Counted from the stretch's first letter, positions 17,845 through 29,039 are shown. The stretch: DNA of 64,000 nucleotides from Amnibacterium kyonggiense (GCF_004364555.1 NZ_SOAM01000003.1:558001-622000); one strand, 5' to 3'. The notes: a model not told the origin generated them from the sequence alone. Numbers and translations are program-made.

Positions 17845-18789
17845 TCAGCGCGGGCGGGGCGCCTTCGGCGGGCGGTGCAGCACCGTACCGGTGCGCGCCG
17901 CCGCCCAGCGGACGACCGGCGGCCGCAGCGCCAGGACGAGCGCAGCGGTGAGCACGAGCGAGACGAGGAACACCACGAGCCCGGCGGGGCTCTCGTCGTC
18001 CCGCACCGCGTAGATGTGGTTCAGGTTCCGGATCGCGCCGGTCGCGAGCACGAGGAACACGTGCACCGCGGTGAAGGCGACGAAGAACCACATCGTCCAC
18101 CAGTGGATCGTCTTCGCGGTGCGGAGCGGGAACCGCGCGTCGAGGAACCGGAGCCGGGCCGCGAAGCCGGGCGCCGCGCGCAGCCCCGTCAGGATCGCGA
18201 TCGGGCCGGCGACGTAGACGACGACGAAGTAGCTCAGCTGCTGGAGGGCGTTGTAGTCCACCCAGCCGTCCTCCGTCGGCCAGGCGAAGGACGCGTACTG
18301 CAGCCCGGCGGAGACCGCTTGCGGCACCACGGCCCAGTCCGTGGGCACGATCCGCGCCCAGTGCCCGCTGACCGCGCAGAGCACGACGAAGACCACGCCG
18401 TTCAGCACCCACAGGGTGTCGGCGACGAAGTGCGACCAGAGGTCGATCGCGATTCGGACCGGCGGGTGCGCCGTGCGGATCCGACCGTCGTTGCGCCGCG
18501 TCCAGAACGTGGCGGGCCGGCCGGCGCGGTGGATCCGCCAGCCGGAGCGGACGGTGAACAGGAGGAACGCCGCGTTCAGCCCGTGCTGCCACGCCGCCCA
18601 CGCCGGGAAGCCCGCCGGGACCCCGTCGGGCTGCGGCGCGGTGCCGGACCAGGTCGAGACGAAGGCCTCCCCCGCGTCGGAGAATCGCAGGAGCCGGGCG
18701 ACGACCACGACCACCACCGCGAGCACGACCGCGGCCGCGAGGAGCCACGGCCACCGCCTCCGGACCGCGGAGGCGGACCCGGCGCTCAC
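17845..18789 (-). CDS. Cytochrome b/b6-like (b561/hydrogenase-type) membrane protein
   Basis: 314 residues with an N-terminal membrane helix ([22 protein letters not shown]) and about four core helices. Candidate heme histidines occur in [24 protein letters not shown] and [18 protein letters not shown]. The pattern is that of the cytochrome b subunits of formate dehydrogenase, thiosulfate reductase and Ni-Fe hydrogenase. The partner is not adjacent. The GTG at 18789 overlaps the gltX stop (GTGA), so it is translated after GluRS although the functions look unrelated. Longer frames upstream only run through gltX in another frame. Confidence 0.8.
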   Translation of the reverse strand: MSAGSASAVRRRWPWLLAAAVVLAVVVVVVARLLRFSDAGEAFVSTWSGTAPQPDGVPAGFPAWAAWQHGLNAAFLLFTVRSGWRIHRAGRPATFWTRRNDGRIRTAHPPVRIAIDLWSHFVADTLWVLNGVVFVVLCAVSGHWARIVPTDWAVVPQAVSAGLQYASFAWPTEDGWVDYNALQQLSYFVVVYVAGPIAILTGLRAAPGFAARLRFLDARFPLRTAKTIHWWTMWFFVAFTAVHVFLVLATGAIRNLNHIYAVRDDESPAGLVVFLVSLVLTAALVLALRPPVVRWAAARTGTVLHRPPKAPRPR

Positions 18790-20285
18790 GCGACGGCGCT
18801 GCGCAGCTTGCGGATGCGGGCGAGGGTCTCGTCCGCTCCGAGGATCGCGAGCGACTCGAACAGCGGCGGGGAGACCCGCCGCCCGCTCGTCGCGACGCGG
18901 ACGGGTCCGAACGCGACCCGCGGCTTCAGCCCGAGCCCGTCGATCAGCGCGCCTTCGAGCGCCGCCTTCACCCCGTCGACGCTCCAGTCGTCGGACGCGG
19001 CGAGCGCCTCCTCGGCGGCCGCGAGGACCTCGGTCGCGTTCTTCGGCAGCCCGGCCACCGCGTCCTCCGCGTGGACGAGGTCGGCCGCGGTCGTGAAGAA
19101 CGAGGCGAGCAGGTCCGGCGCCTGGCCGAGCAGCTGCATGCGCTCCTGGACGAGCGGCGTCAGCTCCCGCAGCAGCGCCAGCTGGTCCGGGGTCGGCTCC
19201 GCCGGCAGCACGTCCCGCACCTGCAGGTACGGCACCATCCGGGCGGCGAGGTCGTCCGGATCGAGCAGCCGGATGTGGTCGCCGTTGATGGCCTCGGCCT
19301 TCTTCAGGTCGAAGCGGGCCGGGTTCGGGTTCACGTTCCGGATGTCGAACGCGGCGGCGAGCTCGGCCCGCGAGAACACGTCGCGGTCGGGGCCGATCGA
19401 CCAGCCGAGCAGCGCGAGGTAGTTCAGCAGGCCCTCGGGGATGAAGCCGCGCTCGCGGTGGAGGAAGAGGTTCGACTCCGGGTCGCGCTTCGAGAGCTTC
19501 TTCGTGCCGTCGCCGAGCACGAGCGGCATGTGCCCGAACCGCGGCACCCACTCCGCCACCCCGATGTCGATGAGCGCGTGGTACAGCGCGATCTGCCGAG
19601 GCGTCGAGGGTAGGAGGTCCTCGCCGCGGAGCACGTCGGTGACCCGCATGAGCGCGTCGTCGACCGGGTTCACGAGCGTGTACAGCGGCTGGCCGCCCGG
19701 GCGCACGACGACGAAGTCGGGGAACGACCCCGCTGCGAACGTGATCGGGCCGCGGATGAGGTCGTCGAAGGAGAGGTCCTCGTCCGGCACGCGGAGGCGG
19801 AGCGCGGGCTGCCGATCGTCGGCGCGGAATGCCGCCCGCACCTCCGGGTCCCGCTCCCAGTTGCCGTAGCCCTGCTGGACCGCGCGCCCCTCGGCGATGT
19901 TGCGCGCCTCGATCTCGGCGGCGGTCATGTACGACTCGTAGAGGTGGCCGGAGGCGGTGAGCCGTGCGATGACGTCCTGGTAGATCGCGCCGCGCTGCGA
20001 CTGCCGGTACGGCTCGTCCGGGCCGCCCTTGAGGACGCCCTCGTCCCAGTCGAGGCCCATCCAGGTGAGCGCGTCGATGATCTGCTCGAAGGACTGCTCG
20101 CTGTCGCGGGCCGCGTCCGTGTCCTCGATGCGGAAGACGAAGGTGCCGCCCGTGTGCCGCGCCTGCGCCCAGTTGAAGAGGGCGGTGCGGACCAGGCCGA
20201 CGTGCGGCAGGCCGGTCGGGGACGGGCAGAAGCGGACGCGCACGTCGGCGCCCGTGGCGGTGGTGATGGGGTGCGCGGTCGACAT
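18786..20285 (-). CDS. gltX: Glutamyl-tRNA synthetase
   Basis: Charges tRNA-Glu, and probably also tRNA-Gln for GatCAB. Class I motifs: [10 protein letters not shown] (21-30) as the HIGH motif, and [10 protein letters not shown] as KMSKS (near residue 270). Nucleotide and anticodon-binding regions follow normally; 499 residues. The ATG at 20285 sits 11 nt after TAGACT and has no strong ribosome site, so the leader is very short. The gene is 31 nt behind the FAH-family gene and overlaps the cytochrome gene, giving an FAH-gltX-cytochrome series on the minus strand. Confidence 0.97.
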   Translation of the reverse strand: MSTAHPITTATGADVRVRFCPSPTGLPHVGLVRTALFNWAQARHTGGTFVFRIEDTDAARDSEQSFEQIIDALTWMGLDWDEGVLKGGPDEPYRQSQRGAIYQDVIARLTASGHLYESYMTAAEIEARNIAEGRAVQQGYGNWERDPEVRAAFRADDRQPALRLRVPDEDLSFDDLIRGPITFAAGSFPDFVVVRPGGQPLYTLVNPVDDALMRVTDVLRGEDLLPSTPRQIALYHALIDIGVAEWVPRFGHMPLVLGDGTKKLSKRDPESNLFLHRERGFIPEGLLNYLALLGWSIGPDRDVFSRAELAAAFDIRNVNPNPARFDLKKAEAINGDHIRLLDPDDLAARMVPYLQVRDVLPAEPTPDQLALLRELTPLVQERMQLLGQAPDLLASFFTTAADLVHAEDAVAGLPKNATEVLAAAEEALAASDDWSVDGVKAALEGALIDGLGLKPRVAFGPVRVATSGRRVSPPLFESLAILGADETLARIRKLRSAVA

Positions 20286-20296
20286 GGCGATCCCGG

Positions 20297-20302
20297 AGTC
20301 TA
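20297..20302 (-). promoter_or_regulatory. -10-like box (TAGACT) of gltX
   Basis: On the minus strand TAGACT ends 11 nt before the gltX ATG, within the 31-nt gap after the FAH-family gene. It would give gltX its own promoter with almost no leader. Confidence 0.45.
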
Positions 20303-20316
20303 CCGAGCGGCCGGGC

Positions 20317-21087
20317 TCAGGCCCGGGCGCGGGTGGTGTTGACGAGCCGGCCGATGGTGCCGATCTCGACCTCGACGCGCTGTCCGGGGCGGATCTCGAG
20401 GTCGCCGTTCGAGCTGCCGGTCAGGATGACGTCGCCCGGCAGCAGCGTCCAGACGTCGGAGACCATCTCGACGATCTCCGGGATGGAGAGCACGAGGTCG
20501 CGCGTGTGCCCGGACGAGCGCTCCTCGCCGTCGACGACGGTCCGGATGGGAACGCCGCGCGGGTCGATCTCCGTCTCGATGAAGGGACCGATCGGGCAGA
20601 ACGTGTCGTACCCCTTGCCGCGCGCCCACTGCCCGTCCTCGATCATCCGATCGAGCGCGGTCACGTCGTTCGCGATCGTGTAGCCGAAGATCACCTGGTC
20701 CGCATCCTCCGCCGGCACGCGCTTCGCGACGGACCCGATCACGATGGCGAGCTCGCCCTCGTGGATGATGCGGCCCGGCACCGGCGGCAGCTGGATGACG
20801 TCGTTCGGCCCGATCACCGACGTGTTCGGCTTGAGGAAGATCACCGGCTCGGTCTTCGACCCCGGCGGCAGCACGGCCTCGATGCCCGGGTAGTTGAGCC
20901 CCATGCCGACGATCTTCGAGCGGGGGATGACCGGCGCGAGCAGCTTCGCCTCGGCGAGCGGAACCCGCTCCCCCGTCGTCTCGAAGCCCTGGAACATCGG
21001 GTCGCCGGCGATGACGACGAGGTCCTCGTCGTCGACGATCCCGAACTGCGGGTCGCTGCCCCCGGACGTGAACCGCGCGATCTTCAC
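20317..21087 (-). CDS. Fumarylacetoacetate hydrolase (FAH) family protein
   Basis: 256 residues, single-domain FAH fold. Seen: [13 protein letters not shown] (core start), [25 protein letters not shown] with metal-binding acidic residues, [13 protein letters not shown], and the closing PGDVILTGS. Members hydrolyse or decarboxylate oxo-acids such as acylpyruvates, oxaloacetate and homoprotocatechuate derivatives; the context (gltX) gives no pathway clue. The start is GTG 21087 (GTG AAG ATC), just 6 nt after a TAGGCT box, so a leaderless message is likely. Confidence 0.9.
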   Translation of the reverse strand: MKIARFTSGGSDPQFGIVDDEDLVVIAGDPMFQGFETTGERVPLAEAKLLAPVIPRSKIVGMGLNYPGIEAVLPPGSKTEPVIFLKPNTSVIGPNDVIQLPPVPGRIIHEGELAIVIGSVAKRVPAEDADQVIFGYTIANDVTALDRMIEDGQWARGKGYDTFCPIGPFIETEIDPRGVPIRTVVDGEERSSGHTRDLVLSIPEIVEMVSDVWTLLPGDVILTGSSNGDLEIRPGQRVEVEIGTIGRLVNTTRARA

Positions 21088-21093
21088 CCCGAG

Positions 21094-21099
21094 AGCCTA
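21094..21099 (-). promoter_or_regulatory. -10-like box (TAGGCT) of the FAH-family gene
   Basis: TAGGCT on the minus strand ends 6 nt before the GTG at 21087. No ribosome site lies between, which fits leaderless transcription. Confidence 0.5.
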
Positions 21100-21265
21100 C
21101 CGAGCGGCGCATCCGCGCTTCCGGGGCCTTCCGCTGCTGATCCGCCGGTGCGCACCGCCCGATCTGCAGCGGAGGGCCCGGGAGCGGTCGGCGCGCGTCG
21201 GCGCGCTGACCTGCGAACACTCCGGATCGGACGCATGAACGGCCTGATCGGAGGAGAATCGAGCC

Positions 21266-22120
21266 ATGCCAGAGATGCCGGAGGTGCACGCGCTCGCGGA
21301 CGACCTCGCCGAGCGGATGGTCGGCCGCACGATCGCGCGCTTCGACGTGCTGACGTTCTCCGCGCTGAAGACCTTCGATCCCCCGGCGACCGCCGCGATC
21401 GGCCAGGAGGTGCAGGACGTCACGCACTTCGGCAAGTTCCTCGACGTCGACCTCGGCGACCTGCACGTCGTGATCCACCTCGCGAAGGCCGGGTGGATGC
21501 GCTGGTACGACGTCCTCCCCACGACGCGGAACCGCGTCATCGCGGCACGCATCGGCCTCGACGACGGCTCGGGCGTGCAGCTGACCGAGGCCGGGACGAA
21601 GAAGTCGCTCTCGATCTCCGTGGTCCGGAACCCGCTCGACGTGCCCCGCGTCGCGACGCTCGGCCCCGACCCGCTGGCGGACGCGTTCACGGAGGGGCGG
21701 TTCGCCGAGGTGCTCTCGGCAGCGGGCCGTGCGCAGATCAAGGGCGTGCTCCGCGACCAGGCCCGCATCGCGGGGATCGGGAACGCGTACTCCGACGAGA
21801 TCCTCCACGCCGCGAAGATGTCGCCGTTCAAGCCGGCCGTCATGGCGCCGGAGGAGGTCCACCGGCTCTACGAGGCGATGCGGACCACCCTCGCCGATGC
21901 GATCCGGCGCTCGGAGGGCCTCCACATGGCCGACCTGAAGGGCGAGAAGAAGGCGGGCATGCGCGTGCACGGCCGGACCGGCGAGGCGTGCCTGGTCTGC
22001 GGCGATACGATCCGGCAGGTGCGCTTCGCGGACAACTCGCTGCAGTACTGCCCGACCTGCCAGACGGGCGGCAAGCCGCTGGCCGACCGCGCCCTGAGCC
22101 GCCTCGGCATCACGCTGTAG
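21266..22120 (+). CDS. Fpg/Nei family DNA glycosylase
   Basis: Base-excision repair enzyme of 284 residues. Pro2 and Glu3 (PEMPEVHALADDLAER) are the catalytic pair after Met removal. The helix-two-turn-helix part reads GVLRDQARIAGIGNAYSDEI, and the C-terminal zinc finger has CLVCGDT and YCPTCQTGGKPL. The finger end GGKPLADR differs from the usual QR; it is a common variant of the actinobacterial Fpg-like group, so the substrate (8-oxoguanine versus oxidised pyrimidine) is unsure. ATG 21266 has a strong GGAGGAGA site. Convergent with ilvE over a 24-bp stem. Confidence 0.92.
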   Translation: MPEMPEVHALADDLAERMVGRTIARFDVLTFSALKTFDPPATAAIGQEVQDVTHFGKFLDVDLGDLHVVIHLAKAGWMRWYDVLPTTRNRVIAARIGLDDGSGVQLTEAGTKKSLSISVVRNPLDVPRVATLGPDPLADAFTEGRFAEVLSAAGRAQIKGVLRDQARIAGIGNAYSDEILHAAKMSPFKPAVMAPEEVHRLYEAMRTTLADAIRRSEGLHMADLKGEKKAGMRVHGRTGEACLVCGDTIRQVRFADNSLQYCPTCQTGGKPLADRALSRLGITL

Positions 22121-22166
22121 GCGGGGTGGTGTCGAGTCCCTCGCCCCGGAACCCCCACCGGAGACC

Positions 22167-22227
22167 ACTTTGCTCACGCTTCTTGCCGCCCGAGCTCCGT
22201 GGAGGCGGCAAGAAGCGTGAGCAAAGT
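22167..22227. terminator. Long perfect stem-loop between the Fpg gene and ilvE
   Basis: A 24-bp perfect stem (22167-22190 with 22204-22227) and a 13-nt loop between convergent genes. The arm begins ACTTTGCTCACGCTTCTTGC. No long T-run; it can act on both strands. Confidence 0.85.
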
Positions 22228-22229
22228 CG

Positions 22230-23330
22230 TCAGGCGAGGCGGGTCATCCAGCCGTGGTGGTCGGGGCGGCGGCCGTACTGGACGTCGGTGAGCTCCTCGC
22301 GGAGGCTCATCGTCAGCGCGCCCGGCTCGGCGTCCGGGGCCCCGATCTCCCAGTCGCGCGCCTTCAGGCGCCCGATCGGCGTGATCACCGCGGCGGTGCC
22401 GCAGGCGAACGCCTCCACGATGTCGCCCGACTCGACGCCGCGGCGCCACTCCGCGATGTCGAAGCGGCGCTCCTCGACGACGTGACCGCGCTCCTCGAGC
22501 AGGCGGATCACGGACGAGCGGGTGATGCCCTCGAGGATCGTGCCGAGCGCCGGCGTCACGACGCGACCGTCGGCGTAGACGAAGAAGACGTTCATGCCGC
22601 CGAGCTCCTCGACCCAGGTCCGCTCCTCCGAGTCGAGGAACAGCACCTGCTGGCAGCCCTGCTCGTACGCCTCCGCCTGGGGCAGGAGGCTCGACGCGTA
22701 GTTGCCGCCGGTCTTCGCGGCGCCCATGCCGCCGCGGCCGGCGCGCGACCAGTCCTCCGACAGCCAGATCGACACCGGCTTGATCCCGCCCGGGAAGTAG
22801 GCGCCGGCGGGCGACGCGATGACGTGGAAGTCGACGCCGTGCGCGGGCCGGACGCCGAGGAACGCCTCCGACGCGATCATGAACGGGCGCAGGTAGAGGC
22901 TGGTCTCGGGCGCGCTCGGCACCCATTCCTTATCGATCTCGACGAGACGCTTGATCGCCGCGATGAACGCGGACTCGGGCAGCTCCGGCAGCGCGAGCCG
23001 TCGGGCGGAGCGCTGGAGCCGCTCGGCGTTCGCCTCCGGCCGGAACGTCCACACCGAACCGTCCGCCCAGCGGTACGCCTTCAGACCCTCGAAGATCTCC
23101 TGGGCGTAGTGGAGGACGGCGGCGGCCGGGTCGAGGATCAGCGGCCCGTACGGCTTCACCTGCGCGTCGTGCCAGCCCGCCTCCTCCGACCAGGCGATGG
23201 AGACCATGTGGTCGGTGAAGTACTTGCCGAAGCCGGGGTCGGCGAGCATCGCCTCCCGCTCCGCGTCCGCGCGGCGGGCGGGCGACGGCGTGGTGTCGAA
23301 GTCGAGCGCGAAGGTCGTGGTCGTGGTCAT
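22230..23330 (-). CDS. ilvE: Branched-chain amino acid aminotransferase
   Basis: PLP enzyme for the last step of leucine, isoleucine and valine synthesis. 366 residues, the fold-type IV form: Lys206 in [14 protein letters not shown] is the Schiff-base lysine, preceded by YLRPFMIAS and followed by [18 protein letters not shown] and the EGITRSSVI loop. It overlaps leuB by 4 nt (ATGA) and forms a leuB-ilvE unit ended by the 24-bp hairpin. Other ilv genes are 12 kb to the right. Confidence 0.97.
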   Translation of the reverse strand: MTTTTTFALDFDTTPSPARRADAEREAMLADPGFGKYFTDHMVSIAWSEEAGWHDAQVKPYGPLILDPAAAVLHYAQEIFEGLKAYRWADGSVWTFRPEANAERLQRSARRLALPELPESAFIAAIKRLVEIDKEWVPSAPETSLYLRPFMIASEAFLGVRPAHGVDFHVIASPAGAYFPGGIKPVSIWLSEDWSRAGRGGMGAAKTGGNYASSLLPQAEAYEQGCQQVLFLDSEERTWVEELGGMNVFFVYADGRVVTPALGTILEGITRSSVIRLLEERGHVVEERRFDIAEWRRGVESGDIVEAFACGTAAVITPIGRLKARDWEIGAPDAEPGALTMSLREELTDVQYGRRPDHHGWMTRLA

Positions 23331-24388
23331 CGGGGCTCCAGTGCGGGGAGGGCTGCGCGGACCGCGTCGCCGATCTCGGTCGTCGTGCGGGCGGCCGCGC
23401 CGCGGGAGGCGAGGTCGGCGGTGACCGCGGCGGTGATGCGGCCCGCCGCCTCGGGGAGGCCGAGGTGATCGAGCAGCAGCGCGGTCGAGAGGATGGCGGC
23501 GGTCGGGTCGGCCTTCCCGGTGCCGGCGATGTCCGGCGCCGAGCCGTGGACCGGCTCGAACATCGAGGGGAAGGCGCCGCTCGGGTTGATGTTCCCCGAT
23601 GCCGCGAGTCCGATGCCGCCGCTGATCGCGCCGGCCAGATCGGTGAGGATGTCGCCGAAGAGGTTGTCCGTGACGACGACGTCGAACCTAGCAGGGTCGG
23701 TCACGAGGAAGATCGTCGCCGCGTCGACGTGGAGGTAGTCGACCGCGACGCCCGGGAACTCCGCGGCGACGGCGTCCACGGTCCGCTTCCAGAGCGAGCC
23801 GGCGAAGGTCAGCACGTTCGTCTTGTGCACCAGCGTGAGCCTGGAGCGGCGCTCTGCGGCCTTCGCGAACGCGTAGCGGACGACCCGCTCGACGCCGAAG
23901 GCGGTGTTGACGCTGACCTCGTTCGCGACCTCGGCGGGCGTGCCGACGCGGATCGCGCCGCCGTTGCCGACGTACGGCCCCTCCGTGCCCTCGCGGACCA
24001 CGACGAAGTCGACGGCGCCGGGGTCCTTGAGCGGACTCTCGACGCCGGGGAAGAGCACGGTGGGGCGCAGGTTGACGTAGTGGTCGAGCGAGAAGCGGAG
24101 CTTCAGCAGCAGGCCGCGCTCGATGTTCGCGTCCTTGAGTCGCGGGTCGCCGGGCGTGCCGCCGACGGCCCCGAGCAGGATCGCGTCGTGCGCGGCGATC
24201 GCGGCCAGCTCGTCGTCCGGCAGCACGTCGCCGGTCGCGAGGTACCGGGCGGCACCGAGCGCGAACTCGCTCGTCTCGATCGCCGCCTCGTCGCCGACCG
24301 CTGCGCGGAGCACCTTCAGGGCCTCCGCGACCACCTCGGGGCCGATCCCGTCGCCGCCGATGACCGCGAGTCGGATGGTGCGCGTCAC
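23327..24388 (-). CDS. leuB: 3-Isopropylmalate dehydrogenase
   Basis: NAD-dependent oxidative decarboxylase of leucine synthesis, 353 residues. Seen: [12 protein letters not shown] at the N-terminus, [27 protein letters not shown], the lysine/aspartate set in LVHKTNVL and [15 protein letters not shown], and [19 protein letters not shown]. Related isocitrate and tartrate dehydrogenases share the fold, but the substrate-loop [12 protein letters not shown] and the ilvE partner favour LeuB. ATG at 24388 is reached after a short leader with AGGGAG. Confidence 0.96.
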   Translation of the reverse strand: MTRTIRLAVIGGDGIGPEVVAEALKVLRAAVGDEAAIETSEFALGAARYLATGDVLPDDELAAIAAHDAILLGAVGGTPGDPRLKDANIERGLLLKLRFSLDHYVNLRPTVLFPGVESPLKDPGAVDFVVVREGTEGPYVGNGGAIRVGTPAEVANEVSVNTAFGVERVVRYAFAKAAERRSRLTLVHKTNVLTFAGSLWKRTVDAVAAEFPGVAVDYLHVDAATIFLVTDPARFDVVVTDNLFGDILTDLAGAISGGIGLAASGNINPSGAFPSMFEPVHGSAPDIAGTGKADPTAAILSTALLLDHLGLPEAAGRITAAVTADLASRGAAARTTTEIGDAVRAALPALEPR

Positions 24389-24430
24389 GGAGGACTCCCT
24401 TGCTGCCGAGGGTTCCCAGGCTACAAGCGT

Positions 24431-24481
24431 CCGTTCCGGAGGAGTTCCTGCGCGGCCGGCGCAGGAACTCCTTCGAAACGG
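24431..24481. terminator. Stem-loop after the APC permease gene
   Basis: A 23-nt arm at 24431-24453 pairs with 24459-24481 over a GGCCG loop, with one mismatch and one G-U. It ends the minus-strand permease gene and lies upstream of leuB. Confidence 0.8.
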
Positions 24482-24488
24482 AACGGGG

Positions 24489-26093
24489 TCAGTCGGTGAC
24501 GCGGTGCACGTCGCGCACCGGACGGCCCTCGACGTAGGCGGCGACCGGGATGACCTCGCCGCGGAAGAAGGCGCGCCCGCGCCGGTAGTACAGGGCGAGC
24601 AGCACGAACCCGATCAGGAGGCCGACGATGCCGACGAAGCCCGTGGCGCCGATCCCGAAGATCGTCACGTTCTTCCCGTTCGCGTCGGTCAGCCAGTCCG
24701 GCAGGGAGTACTCGTACGCGCCGTACCCGAAGACGACGAGCAGCATCAGGCCGCCGAGCAGCGGGAAGAGACCGCGGAACACGAACCGGCCGACGCTCGT
24801 GAACAGCGTCCGCCGGTAGAACCACACGCACGCGAAGCCGGTCAGCCCGTAGTAGAACGCGATCATCAGGCCGAGCGATCCGATGAGCGCGTTGTAGAGG
24901 CTCTGGCTGATCGCGGTGACGACCAGGAAGAAGATGCACGAGACGACGCCCATGCCGATCGTCGACCAGGTCGGGGTCTGGAACCGCGGGTGCATGCGGG
25001 AGAAGACCGCGGGGATCGCCTTGTGCGCGGCCATCGACAGGGACGTGCGGGCCGTGGGCAGGATCGTCGTCTGCGTGCTCGCGGAGGCCGAGGTGAGGAT
25101 CGTGGCGGCGAAGAGCACCTGCAGCACGTGCCCGAGGACGCTGTCCCCGAACGCCGCCGCGGACATCGCGCTGAAGACGTCGCCCGAGTTGTCCGGGTTC
25201 GCGAGCCCGACCCCCTTCTCCCCCACTCCCGCGAAGGAGATCGTCGCGATCGAGACGAGCAGGTAGGTGACGAGCAGCAGGACGGTCGACAGGATCGCGG
25301 CGCGGCCCGGGGTCCTGGCCGGGTCCTTCGTCTCCTCGTTGACGGAGACCGCGCTGTCCCAGCCCCAGTAGATGAAGATCGCGGCGAGGATCGCGGGCGC
25401 GATCGCCTGACCGAAGTCGAGGCCGGCGGGGCTGAACCAGCTCCACTGGAACGGGATGGAGTACGGCTCGCCCTGACCGGTCGCGACGCGGACGAGCGCG
25501 GTCCCGGCGAAGACGAACAGCAGCAGGATCTCGAAGCCGAGCAGGAAGTACTGGAGGCGTGCGGAGATCTCGATGCCGCGGTAGCAGATCCACGTCATCA
25601 GGGCGATCCAGAGCAGGCCGACGATCGTCGACGCCCAGATGTTGCTCGACAGCGCCGCGACGCCGGGCAGCCCGAAGCCGCCGATGAACACGAACGAGTA
25701 CTGCCCGGCGATGAAGGCGAGGTTCGCCATCACGATGATGTCGGCGATGATGATCGCCCAGCCGCCCATCCAGCCCGTGATCGCGCCGAACGCCCGGGTG
25801 GCCCAGGTGAACGTCGTCCCGCAGTCCGGGTCGGTGCTGTTCAGCTCCTTGTACGCCTGCGCGATGAGGTACATCGGGATGAACGCGAGGAGGAGCATCG
25901 CCGGGGCGTGGACGCCGACCGGCGAGGTGCCGCCGACGATGATGAAGCCGAGGCTCGCCGCGAGGCTGTAGGCGGGCGCCGTCGACGCGGTGGCGACGAC
26001 GACCGAGCCGAGCAGCCCGATGGCGCCCTTCTTCAGGCCCTTGTCGACCGCCGCGGACTCCGCGGCGACGGTGGTGACCAACGGTTCGGACAC
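24489..26093 (-). CDS. APC-family amino acid permease
   Basis: About 534 residues with 12 or more membrane helices, soluble tails at each end. The first helix has [18 protein letters not shown], a glycine/serine-rich APC substrate segment, followed by [38 protein letters not shown] and the tail with RRGRAFFRG fit the actinobacterial APC group. The GTG at 26093 is preferred because GGAGG lies 5 nt upstream; ATG 26105 is an alternative four codons up. Cargo is unknown: neighbours are amino acid synthesis genes. It is a single-gene unit with its own hairpin. Confidence 0.9.
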   Translation of the reverse strand: MSEPLVTTVAAESAAVDKGLKKGAIGLLGSVVVATASTAPAYSLAASLGFIIVGGTSPVGVHAPAMLLLAFIPMYLIAQAYKELNSTDPDCGTTFTWATRAFGAITGWMGGWAIIIADIIVMANLAFIAGQYSFVFIGGFGLPGVAALSSNIWASTIVGLLWIALMTWICYRGIEISARLQYFLLGFEILLLFVFAGTALVRVATGQGEPYSIPFQWSWFSPAGLDFGQAIAPAILAAIFIYWGWDSAVSVNEETKDPARTPGRAAILSTVLLLVTYLLVSIATISFAGVGEKGVGLANPDNSGDVFSAMSAAAFGDSVLGHVLQVLFAATILTSASASTQTTILPTARTSLSMAAHKAIPAVFSRMHPRFQTPTWSTIGMGVVSCIFFLVVTAISQSLYNALIGSLGLMIAFYYGLTGFACVWFYRRTLFTSVGRFVFRGLFPLLGGLMLLVVFGYGAYEYSLPDWLTDANGKNVTIFGIGATGFVGIVGLLIGFVLLALYYRRGRAFFRGEVIPVAAYVEGRPVRDVHRVTD

Positions 26094-26218
26094 GGCGACC
26101 TCCATCCTGCGCGGCGGCACCCTTGCACACCGGCCCCGGGGAGCCTAGACCCGAACGGCATCCCGGCGGATATCGCCGCCTGGTGTCGCCCTGACCGCCG
26201 ATTCCGGCGGTCGGGACG

Positions 26219-27811
26219 TCATTCCGCGACGATATCGATGGCGACGAGCCGCGACGCGTCGATGCGCGCGCGGATGTCGTCGAGGACCTCCTGCGACGCC
26301 TCGGAGTCGATCGTCAGCACGCTGAGGGCGGTGCCGCCCGCGACGTCCCGCGCGATCTGCATCCCCGCGATGTTCACCCCCGCCTCCCCGAAGGCGGAGC
26401 CGTACTGCGCGACGATGCCGGGGCGGTCGGTGTAGGTGAAGACGACGTGGTGGTCGGCGAGCGGCACCTCGACGTCGTAGCCCTCGACCTCCGTCAGCTT
26501 CTCGATCTGCTTCGGCCCGGTCAGGGTGCCGGACACGGAGTGCGTCGCCCCCGTCGTCGTCGCGCCCTTCAGCGTGATGACGTTGCGGTAGTCGTCGCTG
26601 ACCGGGTCGGTGACGAGGCGCACCTGGATGCCGCGCTCCTCCGCGAACAGCGGCGCGTTCACGTAGGACACGTTCTCGGTGAGCGTGTTGACGAAGAGCC
26701 CCTTGAGCGCGGCGAGCTTCAGCACGCTGACGTCGTACTCGTTGAGATCGCCGCGCACCTCGACGTCGAGGCTGGCGATCGGCCCGTCGGCGAGCGCGGC
26801 GAACACCTGGCCGAGCTTCTCGGTGAGCGGGATGCCGGGGCGCACGTACGGGTCGATGACGCCGCCGGCGACGTTCACGGCGTCGGGCACGAGCTCGCCG
26901 CCGAGCGCGAGCCGCACGCTCCGAGCGACCGCGACGCCCGCCTTCTCCTGCGCCTCGTCCGTGGAGGCGCCGAGGTGCGGCGTGACCTGGAGGTGCTCCT
27001 GCGCGATCAGCGACGGGTTCCGCGGCGGCTCGGTGACGAACACGTCGAGGGCGGCGCCGGCGATGAGGCCCGCGGCGAGCGCGCGCTCGAGGGCCGCCTC
27101 GTCGATGATGCCGCCGCGGCTGCAGTTGACGATGCGGAGCGTCGGCTTGGCGATCGCGAACTCCGGGTCGCCGATGAGCCCCGTCGTCTCCGGGGTCTTC
27201 GGGATGTGCACGGTCACGAAGTCGGCGACGCGCATGAGCTCGTCGAGGCCGAGCAGCTGCACGCCGAGCTGCTGGGCGCGCGCCGGCGTGACGTACGGGT
27301 CGTAGGCGACGAGGGTGACGCCGAACGGGGCGAGCCGCTGCGCGACGAGAGTGCCGATCCGGCCGAGGCCGACGACGCCGACCGTCTTCTCGTACAGCTC
27401 GACGCCCGTGTACTTCGAGCGCTTCCACTCCCCGGCCTTCAGCGAGGCGTTCGCGTCGGGCAGGTGGCGGGCGAGGCCGAGGAGGTGCGCGATCGCGAGC
27501 TCCGCGGCGGAGACGACGTTCGACGTCGGCGCGTTGACGACCATCACGCCGGCCTTCGTCGCGCTCGGGATGTCGACGTTGTCGAGCCCGACGCCCGCAC
27601 GGGCGACGACCTTCAGCTGCCGACCCGCGGCGATCGCCTCGGCGTCGACCTGCGTCGCGGAGCGGACGAGGAGGGCGTCGGCGTCCGCGATCGCCGCGAG
27701 GAGGGCGGGACGGTCGGTGCCGTCGACGTCGCGGACGTCGAAGTCCGGTCCGAGCGCGGCGACGGTGGCGGGCGAGAGCTGCTCGGCGATCAGCACGACG
27801 GGTTTCGGCAC
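26219..27811 (-). CDS. serA: D-3-phosphoglycerate dehydrogenase (long form with ACT domain)
   Basis: First step of serine synthesis. 530 residues with the actinobacterial order: substrate domain (VLLIAEQ-like start, ALLVRSATQVDAEA), NAD domain (VGVVGLGRIGTLVAQRL about 143-159), catalytic HLGASTDEAQ, an intervening allosteric domain about 320-450, and a C-terminal ACT domain (PGIVAQYGSAFGEAGVNIAGMQ), consistent with serine feedback inhibition. Start GTG 27811, just 8 nt after a TAGGCT box, so probably leaderless. Single gene. Confidence 0.97.
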   Translation of the reverse strand: MPKPVVLIAEQLSPATVAALGPDFDVRDVDGTDRPALLAAIADADALLVRSATQVDAEAIAAGRQLKVVARAGVGLDNVDIPSATKAGVMVVNAPTSNVVSAAELAIAHLLGLARHLPDANASLKAGEWKRSKYTGVELYEKTVGVVGLGRIGTLVAQRLAPFGVTLVAYDPYVTPARAQQLGVQLLGLDELMRVADFVTVHIPKTPETTGLIGDPEFAIAKPTLRIVNCSRGGIIDEAALERALAAGLIAGAALDVFVTEPPRNPSLIAQEHLQVTPHLGASTDEAQEKAGVAVARSVRLALGGELVPDAVNVAGGVIDPYVRPGIPLTEKLGQVFAALADGPIASLDVEVRGDLNEYDVSVLKLAALKGLFVNTLTENVSYVNAPLFAEERGIQVRLVTDPVSDDYRNVITLKGATTTGATHSVSGTLTGPKQIEKLTEVEGYDVEVPLADHHVVFTYTDRPGIVAQYGSAFGEAGVNIAGMQIARDVAGGTALSVLTIDSEASQEVLDDIRARIDASRLVAIDIVAE

Positions 27812-27819
27812 GGTCCCGC

Positions 27820-27825
27820 AGCCTA
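27820..27825 (-). promoter_or_regulatory. -10-like box (TAGGCT) of serA
   Basis: TAGGCT on the minus strand ends 8 nt before the serA GTG, with no ribosome site apparent. Leaderless or near-leaderless start. Confidence 0.5.
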
Positions 27826-27875
27826 CCGAGCGCCGGAGCGGCGCTCCCCGCCGCCGTCACGCGGCGACCCGGACG

Positions 27876-29039
27876 TCAGCGCGTGCGGGCCCGGAACACC
27901 TCGAGCAGGTCGGCGAAGAGCGGGTGGGCCGGCTCGATCCCGGTGATGACCGTGACCGCGCCGTCGGGCTCCTCCTCGCGGAGGATGCGCTGCAGCTCGA
28001 CGCTCTCCGCGTCGTCCGGGACGTCGAAGCGGAGGGCGTCGGCGATCGCGCGGAGCAGGGCGTCGCGGGGCAGCCCGCGCTCGGCGAGCTGCGCGGCGGG
28101 CCCGATGAAGCGCTCGGCGCGGCTGAGCTTCCGCAGCGGGCCCCGCCCGACGCGCTCCACGGTGTCCGGCAGCTCGGGGTTCGAGAGCCGCCCCATGATC
28201 TTCCGGCCGTAGGCGGCCTGCTCCTCCTCGTCGAGCCCGAACTTCGCGACGAGCAGCGACCGGGTCTCCCCGATCGCCGCCTCGACCTCGGCCCGGATCG
28301 CGGGATCCGTGATGGCGTCCGTGATCGAGTGGATGCCGCGCGCGAACCCGTGGTACGCGGCGGTCGCGTGCCCGGTGTTGACGGTGAAGAGCTTCCGCTC
28401 GATGAACGGCGCCAGGTCGTCCACCCAGTGCACGCCGACGATCTGCGGCGGGTTCCCGTCGAACGGCGTGCGGTCGATGACCCACTCGTGGAAGGGCTCG
28501 AGCACGACGTCGAGGCCGGCGTCCGGCGCCTGCGCGGGCACGATCCGGTCGATCGCGGTGTTCGCGAACGCGGCGACGGCGTCGAGGCGGTCGGCGTCCG
28601 CCTCCGGGAGGGCCGCGCGGACGTCGGCCTCGAGGATGTCGGTCGCGTTGATGGCGTTCTCGCACGCGAAGACCGCGATCCGGCCGCCGTCGATCGCGTC
28701 CTGCCCGATCTCGATGCGCCGCTCGATCCCACGGGCGATCACCGGCGCGACGAACGGCAGCACGCGCGGCCCGACCGCCGTGGTGACGACGTCCGCGGTC
28801 GCGATCTCGTCGACGAGCCGGGCCTCGTCGGTCCGGCTGTTGATCGCGCGGAAGTCGGTGACGACCGTCGTCCGCCCGCCCTCGCCGATCTCGGTGACCG
28901 TGTACGAGTCCGCCGCGTCCAGCGCGTCGATCAGCGCCTCGGCGACGTCCGCGAACACCACCTCGTACCCGCTCTCGTGGAGCAGCTCCCCCACGAAGCC
29001 CCGCCCGATGTTGCCCGCGCCGAAATGGACCGCCTTCAT
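27876..29039 (-). CDS. mtlD: Mannitol-1-phosphate 5-dehydrogenase
   Basis: Interconverts mannitol-1-phosphate and fructose-6-phosphate with NAD. 387 residues, polyol-specific long-chain dehydrogenase: [20 protein letters not shown] (1-20), [30 protein letters not shown] with the substrate lysine and histidine, and [20 protein letters not shown]. No mtlA, mtlF or mtlR lies nearby, so it is an orphan; it could feed mannitol made as an osmolyte. ATG 29039 is preceded by TAGGTT at 7 nt, a likely leaderless start. Confidence 0.95.
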   Translation of the reverse strand: MKAVHFGAGNIGRGFVGELLHESGYEVVFADVAEALIDALDAADSYTVTEIGEGGRTTVVTDFRAINSRTDEARLVDEIATADVVTTAVGPRVLPFVAPVIARGIERRIEIGQDAIDGGRIAVFACENAINATDILEADVRAALPEADADRLDAVAAFANTAIDRIVPAQAPDAGLDVVLEPFHEWVIDRTPFDGNPPQIVGVHWVDDLAPFIERKLFTVNTGHATAAYHGFARGIHSITDAITDPAIRAEVEAAIGETRSLLVAKFGLDEEEQAAYGRKIMGRLSNPELPDTVERVGRGPLRKLSRAERFIGPAAQLAERGLPRDALLRAIADALRFDVPDDAESVELQRILREEEPDGAVTVITGIEPAHPLFADLLEVFRARTR

